Origin: Falsiroseomonas bella
GTDB taxonomy: Bacteria > Pseudomonadota > Alphaproteobacteria > Acetobacterales > Acetobacteraceae
Assembly: GCF_003173615.1 (NCBI RefSeq)
Contig: NZ_QGNA01000003.1
Span: 744,001-808,000, forward strand
Length of the DNA: 64,000 nucleotides
Direction: 5' to 3'
Positions 53,242 through 63,733 of this stretch are shown piece by piece. The notes beneath the pieces were generated by a model, which was given only the letters and a program-made list of their open reading frames with translations, made no database searches and was not told where the DNA came from. The position numbers and the translations under genes were made by a program. Positions within the stretch are counted from its first letter, which is position 1. Each line of letters opens with the position of its first letter.

Positions 53242-54042
53242 TCAGCTCCGGCGCGGCATCGGGTTGGCGCCGGCCGCCTGGATCTCGTCCACCGTGCGCT
53301 CCCACGCGGCGAGGCGCTGCGGGCCGGTGGGATGCGTGCTGAGGAAGCTCGGCTGCTCGGCCCCGCCGGAGGCCTGGGCCAGGCGCACCCAGATCTGGCC
53401 CGCCTGATCCAGGTCGTAGCCGGCGCGCCGGACCATGAAGGCGGCGAGGTAGTCGGCCTCGCGCTCCTCCTCCTGAGAATAGACCAGCCGCGCGGCGCCG
53501 CCGCCGAGCTGTGCCCCGGTCTGCGCCAGCTGGTCGCCGCCCAGATAGGCCCCGATCACCGCGCCCGCGAGCGAGCCGAGCTGCGTGCGCGTGCCGGCGC
53601 GCTGGATGTGGTTCGCCAGGTGGTGGCCGTATTCATGCGCCACCACGGCGGCGAGCTCCGCATCGTTGCGCACCACCTGCAGCATCCCCGATGTGACGCC
53701 GACCACGTTGCTGTCGGTGGCGAAGGCATTCACATCCTCCGACCGGGCCAGGCCGACGCGGAAGCGGCAGGTGTTGCCCAGGTAGTCCTGGCAGAGCGGG
53801 TCGGAAGCCTCGGCGACGCGCTGCGCCACGCGGCGCAGCATGGCGACCTGTTCGGCCTCGCTGCGCTGGCTGCGCTGCAGCGGGCCGGCCGCCGCGATCG
53901 CCTGGCGCGCTTCCGCCAGTTGCGCCTCGCCCGCCTGCGGCAGGGCGTGCTGCGCGCCGCAGCCGCACAGCGCGAACCCGGTCGCAAGCAGCAGGGACCG
54001 GCGCGGCAGCGCGGCAGGCAGGCAGGCGAGACGGGATGACAT
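53242..54042 (-). CDS. M48-family metalloprotease, probable lipoprotein
   Basis: Zinc metalloprotease of 266 residues, similar to the LoiP/YggG or BepA group that handles outer-membrane protein quality. Zinc site HEYGHH (in LAAVVAHEYGHHLANH) with the third ligand Glu in EEEREADYLAAFMVRRAGYD. The N-terminus RRSLLLATGFALCGCGAQHA carries a lipobox-like LCGC, so a lipoprotein anchor is likely, although Cys at -2 is unusual. DVNAFATDSNVVGVTSGMLQ is typical of the family. Confidence 0.88.
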   Translation of the reverse strand: MSSRLACLPAALPRRSLLLATGFALCGCGAQHALPQAGEAQLAEARQAIAAAGPLQRSQRSEAEQVAMLRRVAQRVAEASDPLCQDYLGNTCRFRVGLARSEDVNAFATDSNVVGVTSGMLQVVRNDAELAAVVAHEYGHHLANHIQRAGTRTQLGSLAGAVIGAYLGGDQLAQTGAQLGGGAARLVYSQEEEREADYLAAFMVRRAGYDLDQAGQIWVRLAQASGGAEQPSFLSTHPTGPQRLAAWERTVDEIQAAGANPMPRRS

Positions 54043-54115
54043 GGCGACCTCCGGCGGAATGTTTGCCGTCCAGGACGCCCGGAAACGGGTCCGGTTCCCT
54101 CCGCCGCGCCACGGC

Positions 54116-54142
54116 CGCGGGAAGGGCCACGCCCTTCCCGCG
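54116..54142 (-). terminator. Strong stem-loop after the NMT1-type binding protein gene
   Basis: CGCGGGAAGGGC (54116-54127) and GCCCTTCCCGCG (54131-54142) form a perfect 12-bp stem with a CAC loop, 8 bases after the stop of the gene at 54151. No U-run follows on the minus strand. Probably a transcript end or stabiliser. Confidence 0.55.
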
Positions 54143-54150
54143 CACCCGGA

Positions 54151-55185
54151 TCAGGCGGCCGGCGCCACCTGCAGCTCGCTCGCCGGCGGCAGGAAGCTGC
54201 CGTCGAAGACCTGGTCCACGCTCGGCGTGCGCGGCAGCGAGAAGGTCTGCACGATGGCCTCGATCTGCTTCTGCGCGCGCGCCGGCTCGAAATGGCTGAG
54301 GCCGTGGCGCTTCACCGTGTCGCTGATCATCATCTCGTCGAAGGTGACCTGCTGGCGTTCCGTCTCGATCGCGACATCGGTCAGCGTCTCGCGCTGCTTC
54401 AGGAAGGCGATCGCCTCGGTCGGGTTGCGATAGGCCCAGATGGTGGACTGCAGGATCGCGCGGATCGCGGCGCGCGCGGCTTCGGGCCGCTCGCGCAGGA
54501 AGGTGCGCGTGGTGATCAGGCCGGAGCCGTAGAAATCCATGCCGTAGTTCTTGTAGCGGAAGATGCGCTGCTGCGGCCAATCCATTCCCAGCGCCTTCAG
54601 GCTGAGGCCGGTCGAGGTGATGAAGCCGGTGATGCCGTCCGCGCGGCGCTGCACCAGCATCGGCTCGCGCAGCTCGGGCGAGATGCTGTTCCAGCGGACC
54701 GTGTTCGCGTCGATGCCGACGGCGCGCGCGAAGACCGGGAAGATCTGCCGCCCCCCGTCGAATTCCGGCGCCGCGAGCGTCCTGCCTTCCAGCATCTTCG
54801 GCTCGGTGATCGGGCCATCGGCGCGCACGGTGCAGCAGGCGGGCGACTGGTCGTAGACGATGGCGACCGCGACCACGTCGCGCTGCGGGTTCTCCGCCAT
54901 GAAGCGGATCGCGGGCGTCATGTCGCCGATGCCGATGTCGTAGGTGCCTGCCGCGACGTCGATCGGCACCCGGCCGGAGCCGTAGCCGCGCGTGATGGAG
55001 AACTCCACGCCGTTGTTGCGGAAGATGCCGTTGCGCTCGCCGGCGGCGGCGAAGCTGTAGGAGCCGTGGAACACCCAGTCCAGCGTGAAGCGCACGCGGT
55101 GCAGGCTCTGCGCCGTCACGACATTGGGCGCGCCGAGCAGCGCACCCGCGCCGAGCAGCGCCTGGCGGCGCGTGATGTTGGTCAT
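54151..55185 (-). CDS. ABC transporter substrate-binding protein, NMT1/THI5-like (NitT/TauT family)
   Basis: Periplasmic binding protein of 344 residues. Tat-like signal ITRRQALLGAGALLGAPNVV. Family marks: VRFTLDWVFHGSYSFAAAGE (aromatic-rich N-terminal block of NMT1 proteins), IDVAAGTYDIGIGDMTPAIRF, and LAAPEFDGGRQIFPVFA. GGAG-rich sequence precedes the ATG at 55185. It has no adjacent ATPase or permease; the matching ABC pair type lies at 20029-21718. It follows a FAD-dependent oxidase gene by 23 bases, so ligand and oxidase substrate may be related. Confidence 0.9.
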   Translation of the reverse strand: MTNITRRQALLGAGALLGAPNVVTAQSLHRVRFTLDWVFHGSYSFAAAGERNGIFRNNGVEFSITRGYGSGRVPIDVAAGTYDIGIGDMTPAIRFMAENPQRDVVAVAIVYDQSPACCTVRADGPITEPKMLEGRTLAAPEFDGGRQIFPVFARAVGIDANTVRWNSISPELREPMLVQRRADGITGFITSTGLSLKALGMDWPQQRIFRYKNYGMDFYGSGLITTRTFLRERPEAARAAIRAILQSTIWAYRNPTEAIAFLKQRETLTDVAIETERQQVTFDEMMISDTVKRHGLSHFEPARAQKQIEAIVQTFSLPRTPSVDQVFDGSFLPPASELQVAPAA

Positions 55186-55208
55186 CGGCTTCTCTCCTTC
55201 GTGTCGCC

Positions 55209-56606
55209 TCAGGGTTTGACCGGGACGTAGCTTTCCATCTTCCCGGGATTGAGCAGCCCGTGCGGATCCACCTCGGCCTTGAAGCCGAGCTGGTCGCCGG
55301 GCACGCGCTTGTGGCGGCTGCCCGCCTCCAGCGTGTTCACATGCGGATTGGCGACCGGGACGCCCGCCGCCTCATGCGCCGCGATGATCGCGTCCAGCCG
55401 CGCACGCGCCGCCGCGTCGTCCTCCGGCAGGCGCAGCAGATGCGCGCCGTTCGCCGCGACCGCGCCCTCGTAGAGGATGAAGCAGAGATGCATCGGCATC
55501 TCCCGCCCGCCGAAGTGGCGCCAGGACCATTCGACGCTCTCCAGAACGCGGCCGGGCGGGTTCAGCGTCTGCAGATAGGTCAGGCCGCGATCCAGCTTGC
55601 GCGCATGCAGCGTCGTGTGGCCCCAGGCGCATTCGTAGACGGGCGTGGCATCCGCATCGGCCTCCCGCGCGCGGCTTCCGGTCCAGAGCGTCACGCGCCC
55701 GTTCTGCGCTTCCATCAGCGCACGGAACTCGCGCTCCGCCTCGGCGGGCAGCATCGCGAGCAGCAGATGCGCGCCCGGCGGCGCCACCGCATCGCCCAGC
55801 ACCGGCGGCAGGCCGATCGCCGCCGTGTCCTCCAGCACGTCGCAGAGCTTCGCCCCGAGGCCGCTGCGCGACAGCGCATCGCCCGCGCGCGCCGCGTCCA
55901 TGAAGTGCTCGAAGGCCACCACCGCGTCGCACCAGTCGCGATGCGGCGCCAGCGGCACCTCCACCTCCGTCACGATGCCGGTGCTGCCATAGGTGCGGTT
56001 CACAAGATTGCAGTCGGCACCGCGCAGCTCCAGCACGCGCGGCGTTTCCTCCAGCGTGATCACGCGGGCGGCCTGCATGTTGCCGGGCTCCCGCAGTCCG
56101 CCCCAGAGCAGCGCGCCGATGCCGCCCGACCCGCCGCAGAAGAAGCCACCCAGCGTCGCCATGCGCTTGGTGGAGGGATGGATGCGCAACTCGCCGCCGG
56201 CCGCGATGGCCGCATCCTCCGCCGCCATCATGCGGATGCCCGCCTGCGCGCGCAGGCCGCGTTCGGGATCGGCGAAGACGAGCCGGTCGAGCCGCGTCAT
56301 GTCGAGCAGCACGCCGCCCTGCTCCGGCACGCCCTGGCCATAGGTGCCGGTGCCGGCGCCGCGCAGCGTCACGGGGATGCGCAGCCGCGCGCAGGCGGCG
56401 GCGAGCGCGATCACCTCGGCCTCATCCGCCGGCAGCGCCACCACATCGGCGGATTTGCGGCGAAGCTGGCGATCCAGCAGCGGGCTGAACCAGAAGAAGT
56501 CGCGCGAGCGCTGGCGGACCAGCGCCCGATCCTCGATCAGCGCGAGGCCCGGAAGAGCGGCCTTGAGCGCGGCGATGTCATGCGGTCGGGGCGCACCGTC
56601 GGGCAT
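55209..56606 (-). CDS. FAD-binding oxidase (GlcD-like)
   Basis: Flavin-dependent oxidase or dehydrogenase of 465 residues. FAD-PCMH domain at about 55-235 with IPVTLRGAGTGTYGQG, GGVLLDMTRLDRLVF and HPSTKRMATLGGFFCGGSGG; C-terminal FAD-linked oxidase domain ends LGFKAEVDPHGLLNPGKME, the usual end. The ATG at 56606 is chosen over a TTG 15 bases upstream. GlcD-type enzymes oxidise 2-hydroxy acids such as glycolate or lactate; the partner subunits GlcE/GlcF are absent, so it may act alone. Likely co-transcribed with the binding-protein gene. Confidence 0.87.
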   Translation of the reverse strand: MPDGAPRPHDIAALKAALPGLALIEDRALVRQRSRDFFWFSPLLDRQLRRKSADVVALPADEAEVIALAAACARLRIPVTLRGAGTGTYGQGVPEQGGVLLDMTRLDRLVFADPERGLRAQAGIRMMAAEDAAIAAGGELRIHPSTKRMATLGGFFCGGSGGIGALLWGGLREPGNMQAARVITLEETPRVLELRGADCNLVNRTYGSTGIVTEVEVPLAPHRDWCDAVVAFEHFMDAARAGDALSRSGLGAKLCDVLEDTAAIGLPPVLGDAVAPPGAHLLLAMLPAEAEREFRALMEAQNGRVTLWTGSRAREADADATPVYECAWGHTTLHARKLDRGLTYLQTLNPPGRVLESVEWSWRHFGGREMPMHLCFILYEGAVAANGAHLLRLPEDDAAARARLDAIIAAHEAAGVPVANPHVNTLEAGSRHKRVPGDQLGFKAEVDPHGLLNPGKMESYVPVKP

Positions 56607-56704
56607 GGTTCGGTGTCGCAAGAAGCCGCTCGCCGCTTCAAGCGCGCATTGCCCCTGATTTCGGCATCACCCCGCGGCACCGCACGCCTTCTCGGCAACA
56701 CGCA

Positions 56705-56729
56705 AGAAAACATGCCCGCCTGGCAGGCA
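56705..56729 (-). terminator. Intrinsic terminator of the MgtC/DUF4010 gene
   Basis: On the minus strand TGCCTGCC-A-GGCGGGCA (56729-56713) folds into a stem with one T-G wobble and is followed by TGTTTTCTT (to 56705), 8 bases after the stop at 56738. A stem plus U-rich tail is the standard layout; the best intrinsic terminator seen in the window. Confidence 0.6.
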
Positions 56730-56737
56730 AATGCGTT

Positions 56738-57994
56738 TCAGACGAGAAGCAGCAGCGCCCCGCCGGCCGCCAGCGCCGCCACCGACGGCAGCGCGATGCG
56801 CAGGCCGTAGCCCCACCCCCCGATGCCCAGCGCATAGCCCGCCTTGGCGACGATGTTGCTCGCCACCGCCACCGCGATCGCCGTCGCGGCGACCGTGGCC
56901 GTCAGGCTCGCCGGCACGAGCTGCGGCACGGAGAGCGTCACTGCATCCACATCCGCGAGCCCCGTCACCGCCGCGACCACCAGCACGGCCTCCGCCCCCA
57001 GCCGCTCCGCGGCAAGCCGCGCGAGCAGCGCGACGGCCGCCAGCAGCAAGGCGAGCTTCAGCACGGCCAGCAGCTCGAAGGGATTTTCGGGCAGCGCCCC
57101 CGCCTGCCCGCGTCCGTTGCGCCGGCCCGCGAGCAGGGCCGGCAGCCCGAAGGCAAGCGCCGCGCCGCAGAGCGGCAGCCAAACCTGCCCGCCCACTACA
57201 GGCGAAACCGCCAGCGCCAGCCCGGCCGTGCGCAGGCAGGAGACGGCACCGGCCGCCAGCGCGCCCGCGGCCAGCGCCGGCACCGGCCCGCCGGCCCGCG
57301 CGGCCCGCCCGTTCGACAGCGTGACGGCGGTGGAAGAGACAAGCCCTGCCGCCGCGCCCGCCAGCAGCAGCCCGCGTTCCGCGCCCACCAGCCGCACCGC
57401 CAGGTAGCCCGCGAAGGACACCGCCGCGAGCACGATGGCCAGCCGCCAGACCTGCGCCGGATTGACGCCGCCGAGCGCCGCGATCGGCGCATCCGGCACC
57501 AGCGGCAACGCGACCAGCGTCATGGACAGCAGCAGGATCGCGCTGCGCATCTCGGCCCAGGTGATGCGCGCCACCAGGCCGTGCAGGGACTCGCGGCTGG
57601 CCAGGATCGCGGTCAGCGCAACGGCCGCCGCCCCGGCCGCCGCCGTCTCGCCGAAGGCCGCGAGCGCGCCGAGCGCCACGGTCGCGATGGCGGCCACCAC
57701 GGTGGTGGCGCTGAAGCTGCCATCGGCCGCAGCCTCACGCAGCGCGAAGGGCAGCACGGCGCCAAGCGCGGCGAGGATCGCGCCGGCCAGGACCAGCCCC
57801 TGCGCCGCGCCCGAAAGCTCCGAAGCGAGGATCCCGGCGACGCCGCCGAACAGGCCGAGCGTACCGAAGGTGCGCACCCCGGCCGTGCGATGGCCCGCCG
57901 CCGCATCGCGCTCCCGCCAATGGCGCTCCACGCCGACCAGCAGCCCGATGGCCAGCGCGATGCCGAGGCGCTGGAGGATGGCGTCATGCTCCAT
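56738..57994 (-). CDS. MgtC/SapB-DUF4010 family membrane protein
   Basis: Polytopic inner-membrane protein, 418 residues with about 12 helices. The N-terminal third is the MgtC/SapB-like domain (RLGIALAIGLLVGVERHWRE; HRTAGVRTFGTLGLFGG), the rest is DUF4010 (SLHGLVARITWAEMRSAILL; GLADVDAVTLSVPQL). This pairing is widespread but its transport role is unknown; MgtC itself affects magnesium and phosphate homeostasis. Stands alone, with a terminator behind it. Confidence 0.85.
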   Translation of the reverse strand: MEHDAILQRLGIALAIGLLVGVERHWRERDAAAGHRTAGVRTFGTLGLFGGVAGILASELSGAAQGLVLAGAILAALGAVLPFALREAAADGSFSATTVVAAIATVALGALAAFGETAAAGAAAVALTAILASRESLHGLVARITWAEMRSAILLLSMTLVALPLVPDAPIAALGGVNPAQVWRLAIVLAAVSFAGYLAVRLVGAERGLLLAGAAAGLVSSTAVTLSNGRAARAGGPVPALAAGALAAGAVSCLRTAGLALAVSPVVGGQVWLPLCGAALAFGLPALLAGRRNGRGQAGALPENPFELLAVLKLALLLAAVALLARLAAERLGAEAVLVVAAVTGLADVDAVTLSVPQLVPASLTATVAATAIAVAVASNIVAKAGYALGIGGWGYGLRIALPSVAALAAGGALLLLV

Positions 57995-58039
57995 GCCGGA
58001 AGTCTGATCCTCCGGCCGGGTTACGCAAGCGGCGTGTTG

Positions 58040-58573
58040 TCAGCCCACCGGCGGCGTCGTCGCACCTTCGCCGAGCTGACGCGTCATCAGCACGCTGTCC
58101 ACCCAGCGGTCGAACTTCCACCCCACCGCGGGCAGGGTTCCCACCATGGTGAAGCCGCAGGCCTTGTGCAGGCCGATGGAGGGCGCATTCGCGCTGTCGC
58201 CGATCACCGCCACCATCAGCCGCAGCCCCTGCGCCGCGCAGCGCGCGATCAACGCCTCCAGCAGCGCGCGGCCGATGCCGCCGCGGTTCGCGTCCTTGTG
58301 GACATAGACCGAGTTCTCGCAGGAGAAGCGATAGGCCGGCCGCGTGCGCCAGTGCGAGGCATAGGCATAGCCCAGCACGCGCCCGCCCTCCCCTTCCGCC
58401 ACGATGTAGGGGAAGCCGGCGGCGAGCACGGCCTCGCGCCGCTTCGCCATCTCGGCCACATCGGGCGGCGAAAGCTCGAAGCTGGCCAGGCCCGTCGAGA
58501 CCCAGTGACCGTAGATCGCGGCGATCGCCGGAATGTCCTCGGCGCGGCTGTCGCGAAGCGTGATGCCGGACAT
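58040..58573 (-). CDS. GNAT-family N-acetyltransferase (phosphinothricin acetyltransferase-like)
   Basis: Acetyltransferase of 177 residues resembling the Pat/Bar/YncA group that acetylates amino-acid analogues. TLRDSRAEDIPAIAAIYGHW at the N-terminus, RFSCENSVYVHKDANRGGIG and GRALLEALIARCAAQGLRLM (motif A), and IGDSANAPSIGLHKACGFTM (motif B) are all canonical for that group. It follows a cupin gene by 4 bases. Substrate unknown; methionine sulfoximine- or phosphinothricin-like compounds are family examples. Confidence 0.87.
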   Translation of the reverse strand: MSGITLRDSRAEDIPAIAAIYGHWVSTGLASFELSPPDVAEMAKRREAVLAAGFPYIVAEGEGGRVLGYAYASHWRTRPAYRFSCENSVYVHKDANRGGIGRALLEALIARCAAQGLRLMVAVIGDSANAPSIGLHKACGFTMVGTLPAVGWKFDRWVDSVLMTRQLGEGATTPPVG

Positions 58574-58577
58574 GGCC

Positions 58578-58943
58578 TCAGCCGAATCCCTTGCCGGCCT
58601 TGCGATACGCCTCGCGCGGCGGCGCGAAGATGTCGAGCACCTTGCAGCCCTCGGGCCCGGCCCGCATCGTGTGCGGCACGCCGCCCGGCGTGCGCCAGAA
58701 ATCGCCCTTCCGCACGGCGATCTCCTCGCCGCCCTGGAAGCGGATGGCGCTGCCTTCCAGCAGCACACCCCATTGCTCCTCCGGATGGTCATGCATCGTG
58801 CCCATCGCGCCCGGCGCGATGGTGACCACCGAGAGCATCGCATGCTCGCCCGGGAAGATGCGCGTGGTCAGGCCCGGCGCGAGTTCGCGGAACAGGCCCT
58901 GCGTCTCGTCGAACAGGTGGTGGAACTCGTCGCGCTGGCTCAT
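58578..58943 (-). CDS. Cupin-domain protein
   Basis: Small beta-barrel protein of 121 residues. The cupin metal motif 1 is HDHPEEQWGVLLEGSAIRFQ (two His and one Glu spaced as usual), and the second motif PGGVPHTMRAGPEGCKVLDI contains the final His. ATG 58943 (GAGAG 7 bases upstream) is preferred; a GTG 15 bases upstream would overlap the purA stop as GTGA. Binding or isomerase role unknown. Confidence 0.83.
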   Translation of the reverse strand: MSQRDEFHHLFDETQGLFRELAPGLTTRIFPGEHAMLSVVTIAPGAMGTMHDHPEEQWGVLLEGSAIRFQGGEEIAVRKGDFWRTPGGVPHTMRAGPEGCKVLDIFAPPREAYRKAGKGFG

Positions 58944-58954
58944 CTCGTTCTCTC

Positions 58955-60244
<1,290 letters not shown>

Positions 60245-60249
60245 GGGCC

Positions 60250-61392
60250 TTACTCCTTCAGGGCGCGCGGCGTGCCGGCCGCGTCGAGGATATGGGTGCA
60301 GCGCAGGCTCTGGGCCGTGTCCGCCGGCGAAAGCTGCGCGACGGTCGCCATGCCCTTCGCGCGCAACGCGCGGGCCAGGGCGGGATCGGTGCCGAACGCA
60401 AGAAAGACGCGCGGGCGCGGCGGCGCGGGCGGCACGCCGCGCAGCAGCGCGTCGGGATAGAGCGTCATGCCCGTCGCGCATTCCTCGCCCGACATGTAGC
60501 GCCCGCCGCGCGCGATCTCGCCGGTGGCGCCGGCGCCGAAGACCGTGAAGGCGACGCCGGTGTGGTAGCGGAAGCCGCGGAACTCCACCGGATCGAGCGT
60601 GATGCGCAGCCCCGGCGCGCGGGCGCGCAGCGCCGCGATCACGGCACCCGCATTGTCCGCGATGGCGCGCGCCGCCGGCGGCAGCGCGGCATCCTCGAGC
60701 GCCGCGAGCGCGCCCTCCGCGGGGCCTGCGGCCGCGAGCAGCCCGGGCAGCACATGCGCCGCCTCCCCGGCCTCGCGCACCAGCGCCTGCACCGCGGCGG
60801 CGTCCTTGCGGTCCAGCGCGCGCGCCAGCCGCCGCCGCGCCTCCCCCTCCACCCCCGCGGCGTCGAGCAGCGCGGGGGAGAGGCGCGGCAGGGTGATGTC
60901 CAGCGTCGGGTCGGCGATGCCGATGGCTGCCAGCGCCTCGGCCGCCACCGCCGCGACCTCGGCATCGGCTTCCGGCAGGTCCGGCCCGATCAGCTCGATG
61001 CCCGCCTGGGGAAGCTGCCGCGCGGGGGCGAGCTGCGTGCCGCGCACCCGTAGCACCTGCCCGGCATAGGACAGGCGCAGCGGGCGGGGCGTCCGCGCCA
61101 GGCGCGTCGCCGCGATGCGGGCGACCTGCGGCGTGGTGTCGGCGCGCAACCCCATCATGCGCTGGCTGACGGGGTCCATCAGCCGGAAGGTCTGGTCGGC
61201 CAGGGCCGCGCCCGATCCGGCGAACAGGCTGTCCTCGAATTCCAGCAGCGGCGGCTTCACCCGCTCGTATCCGTGCCGCCCGAACACCGCGACCATCGCC
61301 TCCACCAGCGCGGCCTCGCGCTCGGCCTCGGGCGGCAGCAGGTCGGAGAGGCCGGCGGGCAGCAGGGCCGGGCTGGGCGGATCATCGGTCAT
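60250..61392 (-). CDS. hisZ: ATP phosphoribosyltransferase regulatory subunit
   Basis: Protein of 380 residues, a histidyl-tRNA synthetase-like paralogue that activates the short-form HisG and mediates histidine feedback. It has class II synthetase-type blocks ([61 protein letters not shown]) but a degenerate C-terminus and no anticodon-binding domain. The ATG at 61392 gives the family N-terminus; the frame further upstream is non-coding. First gene of hisZ-purA-cupin-GNAT. Confidence 0.93.
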   Translation of the reverse strand: MTDDPPSPALLPAGLSDLLPPEAEREAALVEAMVAVFGRHGYERVKPPLLEFEDSLFAGSGAALADQTFRLMDPVSQRMMGLRADTTPQVARIAATRLARTPRPLRLSYAGQVLRVRGTQLAPARQLPQAGIELIGPDLPEADAEVAAVAAEALAAIGIADPTLDITLPRLSPALLDAAGVEGEARRRLARALDRKDAAAVQALVREAGEAAHVLPGLLAAAGPAEGALAALEDAALPPAARAIADNAGAVIAALRARAPGLRITLDPVEFRGFRYHTGVAFTVFGAGATGEIARGGRYMSGEECATGMTLYPDALLRGVPPAPPRPRVFLAFGTDPALARALRAKGMATVAQLSPADTAQSLRCTHILDAAGTPRALKE

Positions 61393-61491
61393 GACGACGC
61401 GGAGGGATGCCAGCCGGGGCGGCGGGGAGCAAGCCGAAGGGGAAGCGGGGGAGATCCGCCCAGGCTGCAACCGATGGTCTGTTGCCTTTCA

Positions 61492-61500
61492 CCCCCCCCC
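61492..61500. repeat. C9 homopolymer tract before the second RTX gene
   Basis: Nine consecutive C residues lie 7 bases before the ATG at 61508 in the divergent gap between hisZ and the RTX gene. Such tracts are prone to slippage and, when close to a start codon, can alter expression of surface proteins. It is also preceded by an open frame, so slippage would not by itself shift a verified coding frame. Confidence 0.5.
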
Positions 61501-61507
61501 GCATACA

Positions 61508-63724
61508 ATGCGCACTCGCATCGATCATGTCTGGCCGAAGGCAAGGGGAAGAGTTTTGGGCACGCCGGAGGACGATCTGCTGGAAGGCGGCGAGGGTGGT
61601 GAGTCCCTCGCGGGCTTCGCCGGCGCCGACACGATCCTCGGCGGCGGCGGCGACGATACCGTCCAGGGCGGCCCCGGCTTCGACGTGCTGGATGGCGGGC
61701 CGGGTCGCGATCTCCTTAGCTACGAGGATGCGCCGCATGGCGTCCAGATCGGCCTCTACCGCGGGGCGCCGGCCTATGGTGACGGCCGCGACGAGATCGT
61801 GCTCGGCGGCTACTGGGGCGAACTGACCTTCGAGGACCTCCGCGGCTCCGCCTTCGACGATAGGCTCACCGGCAACCGCTTCGCCAATCTCATCGAAGGC
61901 GGCGCGGGCGACGACACGATCAGCGGCGCGGGCGGCACAGACACGCTGTTCGGCGGCGCCGGGGCCGACAACATCGGCGCTTCCATCGAGGCGGCGACGC
62001 TGACCGGCGGCGAGGGCGCGGACACCTTCCGGCTGGCAACCGGCGCGCCGGACCCTCTTCTCGGCATGCCGCGCATCACGGACTTCTCGCGCGCGGAAGG
62101 CGACCGGCTGCGTATCGTGGAGCGCACCGCGGAGGCGGAGCCCTACGTCTCTCCCCCCGGCTGGTCCACCGGCGGCGGTTTCGTCAACAGCATCGTTCCC
62201 TACTCCATTTCAGCCTTCCCGCACGGCGGCTGGGTGTGGATCGGCACCCTCGAGGGCAGCGCACCCACCATGGGCATGCGGCTGCTGGCCGCGGAATATG
62301 ACATCATTGGCTGGCACGCAGGCTGGCTGCCGGACCCGGCAGGCGGTGGCTGGGTGCTGCTCGACCGGGACGGCGATGGCGTCTTCGGCGCCCGCGACCG
62401 GGTCATCCGCTTCGACGGAGCGCCGGGCTTCGCGATCGGCGCCGACGACTTCCCCGATCTCCGCTTCTCGGCGCAGCGAGCCGGGCCGGCTGGGGAGCGC
62501 CTGGTCGGCAGCGACATCATCGTGCCAGCAGACAATCCCGGTTTCGACCCCGTCCTGCCGGCCACCGACATCCTGCTTGGCGGTGCCGGCAACGACACGC
62601 TGATCGGCCTCGACGGCGCGGATTTTCTCGCCGACGGGAAAGGCGCCGACATCATGATCGGTGGCGCGGGCGGCGACACCTATGTCGTGGACGATCCCGG
62701 CGACATCGTTTCCGAGAAGCCGGACACCGAGCCCTTCTACATCCTGGACGACTTCGACACCGTCATCGTGTCCTTCAGCTACCGACTGCCGCGCAATGTC
62801 GAGACCTTGATCCTGCGTGAAAGCGCAGAGGCGATCAAAGGCACCGGCAACGACGGCATGAACTTCCTGTTCGGGAACAGCCTCGACAACCGGCTGATGG
62901 GCAGGGGGGGCTTCGACCAGCTGGACGGCGGGGCCGGGAACGACAGCCTGTTCGGCGAGGCAGGCAACGACGTCCTGTACGGCGGCGGCGGCAATGACCG
63001 CCTCGCCGGCGGCGACGGCAACGACACCGTCCGCGGGGAGGAAGGCGCAGATCGCCTGATTGGCGGCAACGGCAACGACAGCCTGATCGGCGGGGCCGGT
63101 CCGGACACGCTCGTTGGCGGCGCAGGCGCGGACACGCTGCGCGGTGGCGAAGATGATCTGGATGATGACAGCGTCGACCGGCTGTTCGGCGACCAGGGCG
63201 ACGATTTCTACATCGTCGAGGCGTCAGGCACGCGAATCCTCGAATTTGCGGGCTTCGGCGCCGACACGATCCTGGCCGACCTCGGCGAGCCCACCGTCTT
63301 CCGCATCCCGGACCATGTCGAGGGCCTGATCCTCGGCTGGCGCGTCGGCACGGGGATCGGCAATAGCGCCGACAACATCATCGAGGGGAGTTTGCGGGCA
63401 GACCGGCTGGAGGGCATGAGCGGCCAGGACACGCTGATCGGCGGCGGCGGCGCGGACACCCTCGTCGGCGGCGACCGGGCCGACCTGTTCGTCATGACAC
63501 TCCATGGCGGCGCCGACGTCATCCTCGACTTCCAGCCCGGCGTGGACCGCATCCGCTATGCGGCGGTCGATCCGCGCCTCGTGGATTTCGCCGATGTGCG
63601 GGCCGTCCTCACGGACACGGCCGAGGGCGTGCGCATCGGCAGCGTGTATTTCGGCGCGCCCACGCTCCTGCTCACGAGCGTCAGCGCCGCGAGCCTGACC
63701 GAAGGCGATTTCCTGTTCGGCTGA
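61508..63724 (+). CDS. RTX (hemolysin-type) calcium-binding protein
   Basis: Protein of 738 residues from ATG 61508 (or 722 from the TTG at 61556, which has AGGGG at ideal spacing). No signal peptide. RTX nonapeptides occur in two N-terminal blocks (about 35-75 and 125-165), a middle block near 365 and a dense one at about 465-560 (repeats such as GGAGNDSLFGEAGNDVLYGG), then a further one near 640. Between them is a region without obvious relatives (about 190-350). The C-terminus ends with LTSVSAASLTEGDFLFG, an aliphatic/D-F-L-F type tail seen in type I secretion substrates. No catalytic motif is evident, so an enzyme or toxin name is not justified. It is a candidate cargo for the exporter at 14301-17437. 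Confidence 0.85.
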   Translation: MRTRIDHVWPKARGRVLGTPEDDLLEGGEGGESLAGFAGADTILGGGGDDTVQGGPGFDVLDGGPGRDLLSYEDAPHGVQIGLYRGAPAYGDGRDEIVLGGYWGELTFEDLRGSAFDDRLTGNRFANLIEGGAGDDTISGAGGTDTLFGGAGADNIGASIEAATLTGGEGADTFRLATGAPDPLLGMPRITDFSRAEGDRLRIVERTAEAEPYVSPPGWSTGGGFVNSIVPYSISAFPHGGWVWIGTLEGSAPTMGMRLLAAEYDIIGWHAGWLPDPAGGGWVLLDRDGDGVFGARDRVIRFDGAPGFAIGADDFPDLRFSAQRAGPAGERLVGSDIIVPADNPGFDPVLPATDILLGGAGNDTLIGLDGADFLADGKGADIMIGGAGGDTYVVDDPGDIVSEKPDTEPFYILDDFDTVIVSFSYRLPRNVETLILRESAEAIKGTGNDGMNFLFGNSLDNRLMGRGGFDQLDGGAGNDSLFGEAGNDVLYGGGGNDRLAGGDGNDTVRGEEGADRLIGGNGNDSLIGGAGPDTLVGGAGADTLRGGEDDLDDDSVDRLFGDQGDDFYIVEASGTRILEFAGFGADTILADLGEPTVFRIPDHVEGLILGWRVGTGIGNSADNIIEGSLRADRLEGMSGQDTLIGGGGADTLVGGDRADLFVMTLHGGADVILDFQPGVDRIRYAAVDPRLVDFADVRAVLTDTAEGVRIGSVYFGAPTLLLTSVSAASLTEGDFLFG

Positions 63725-63733
63725 CGGCCGCCC

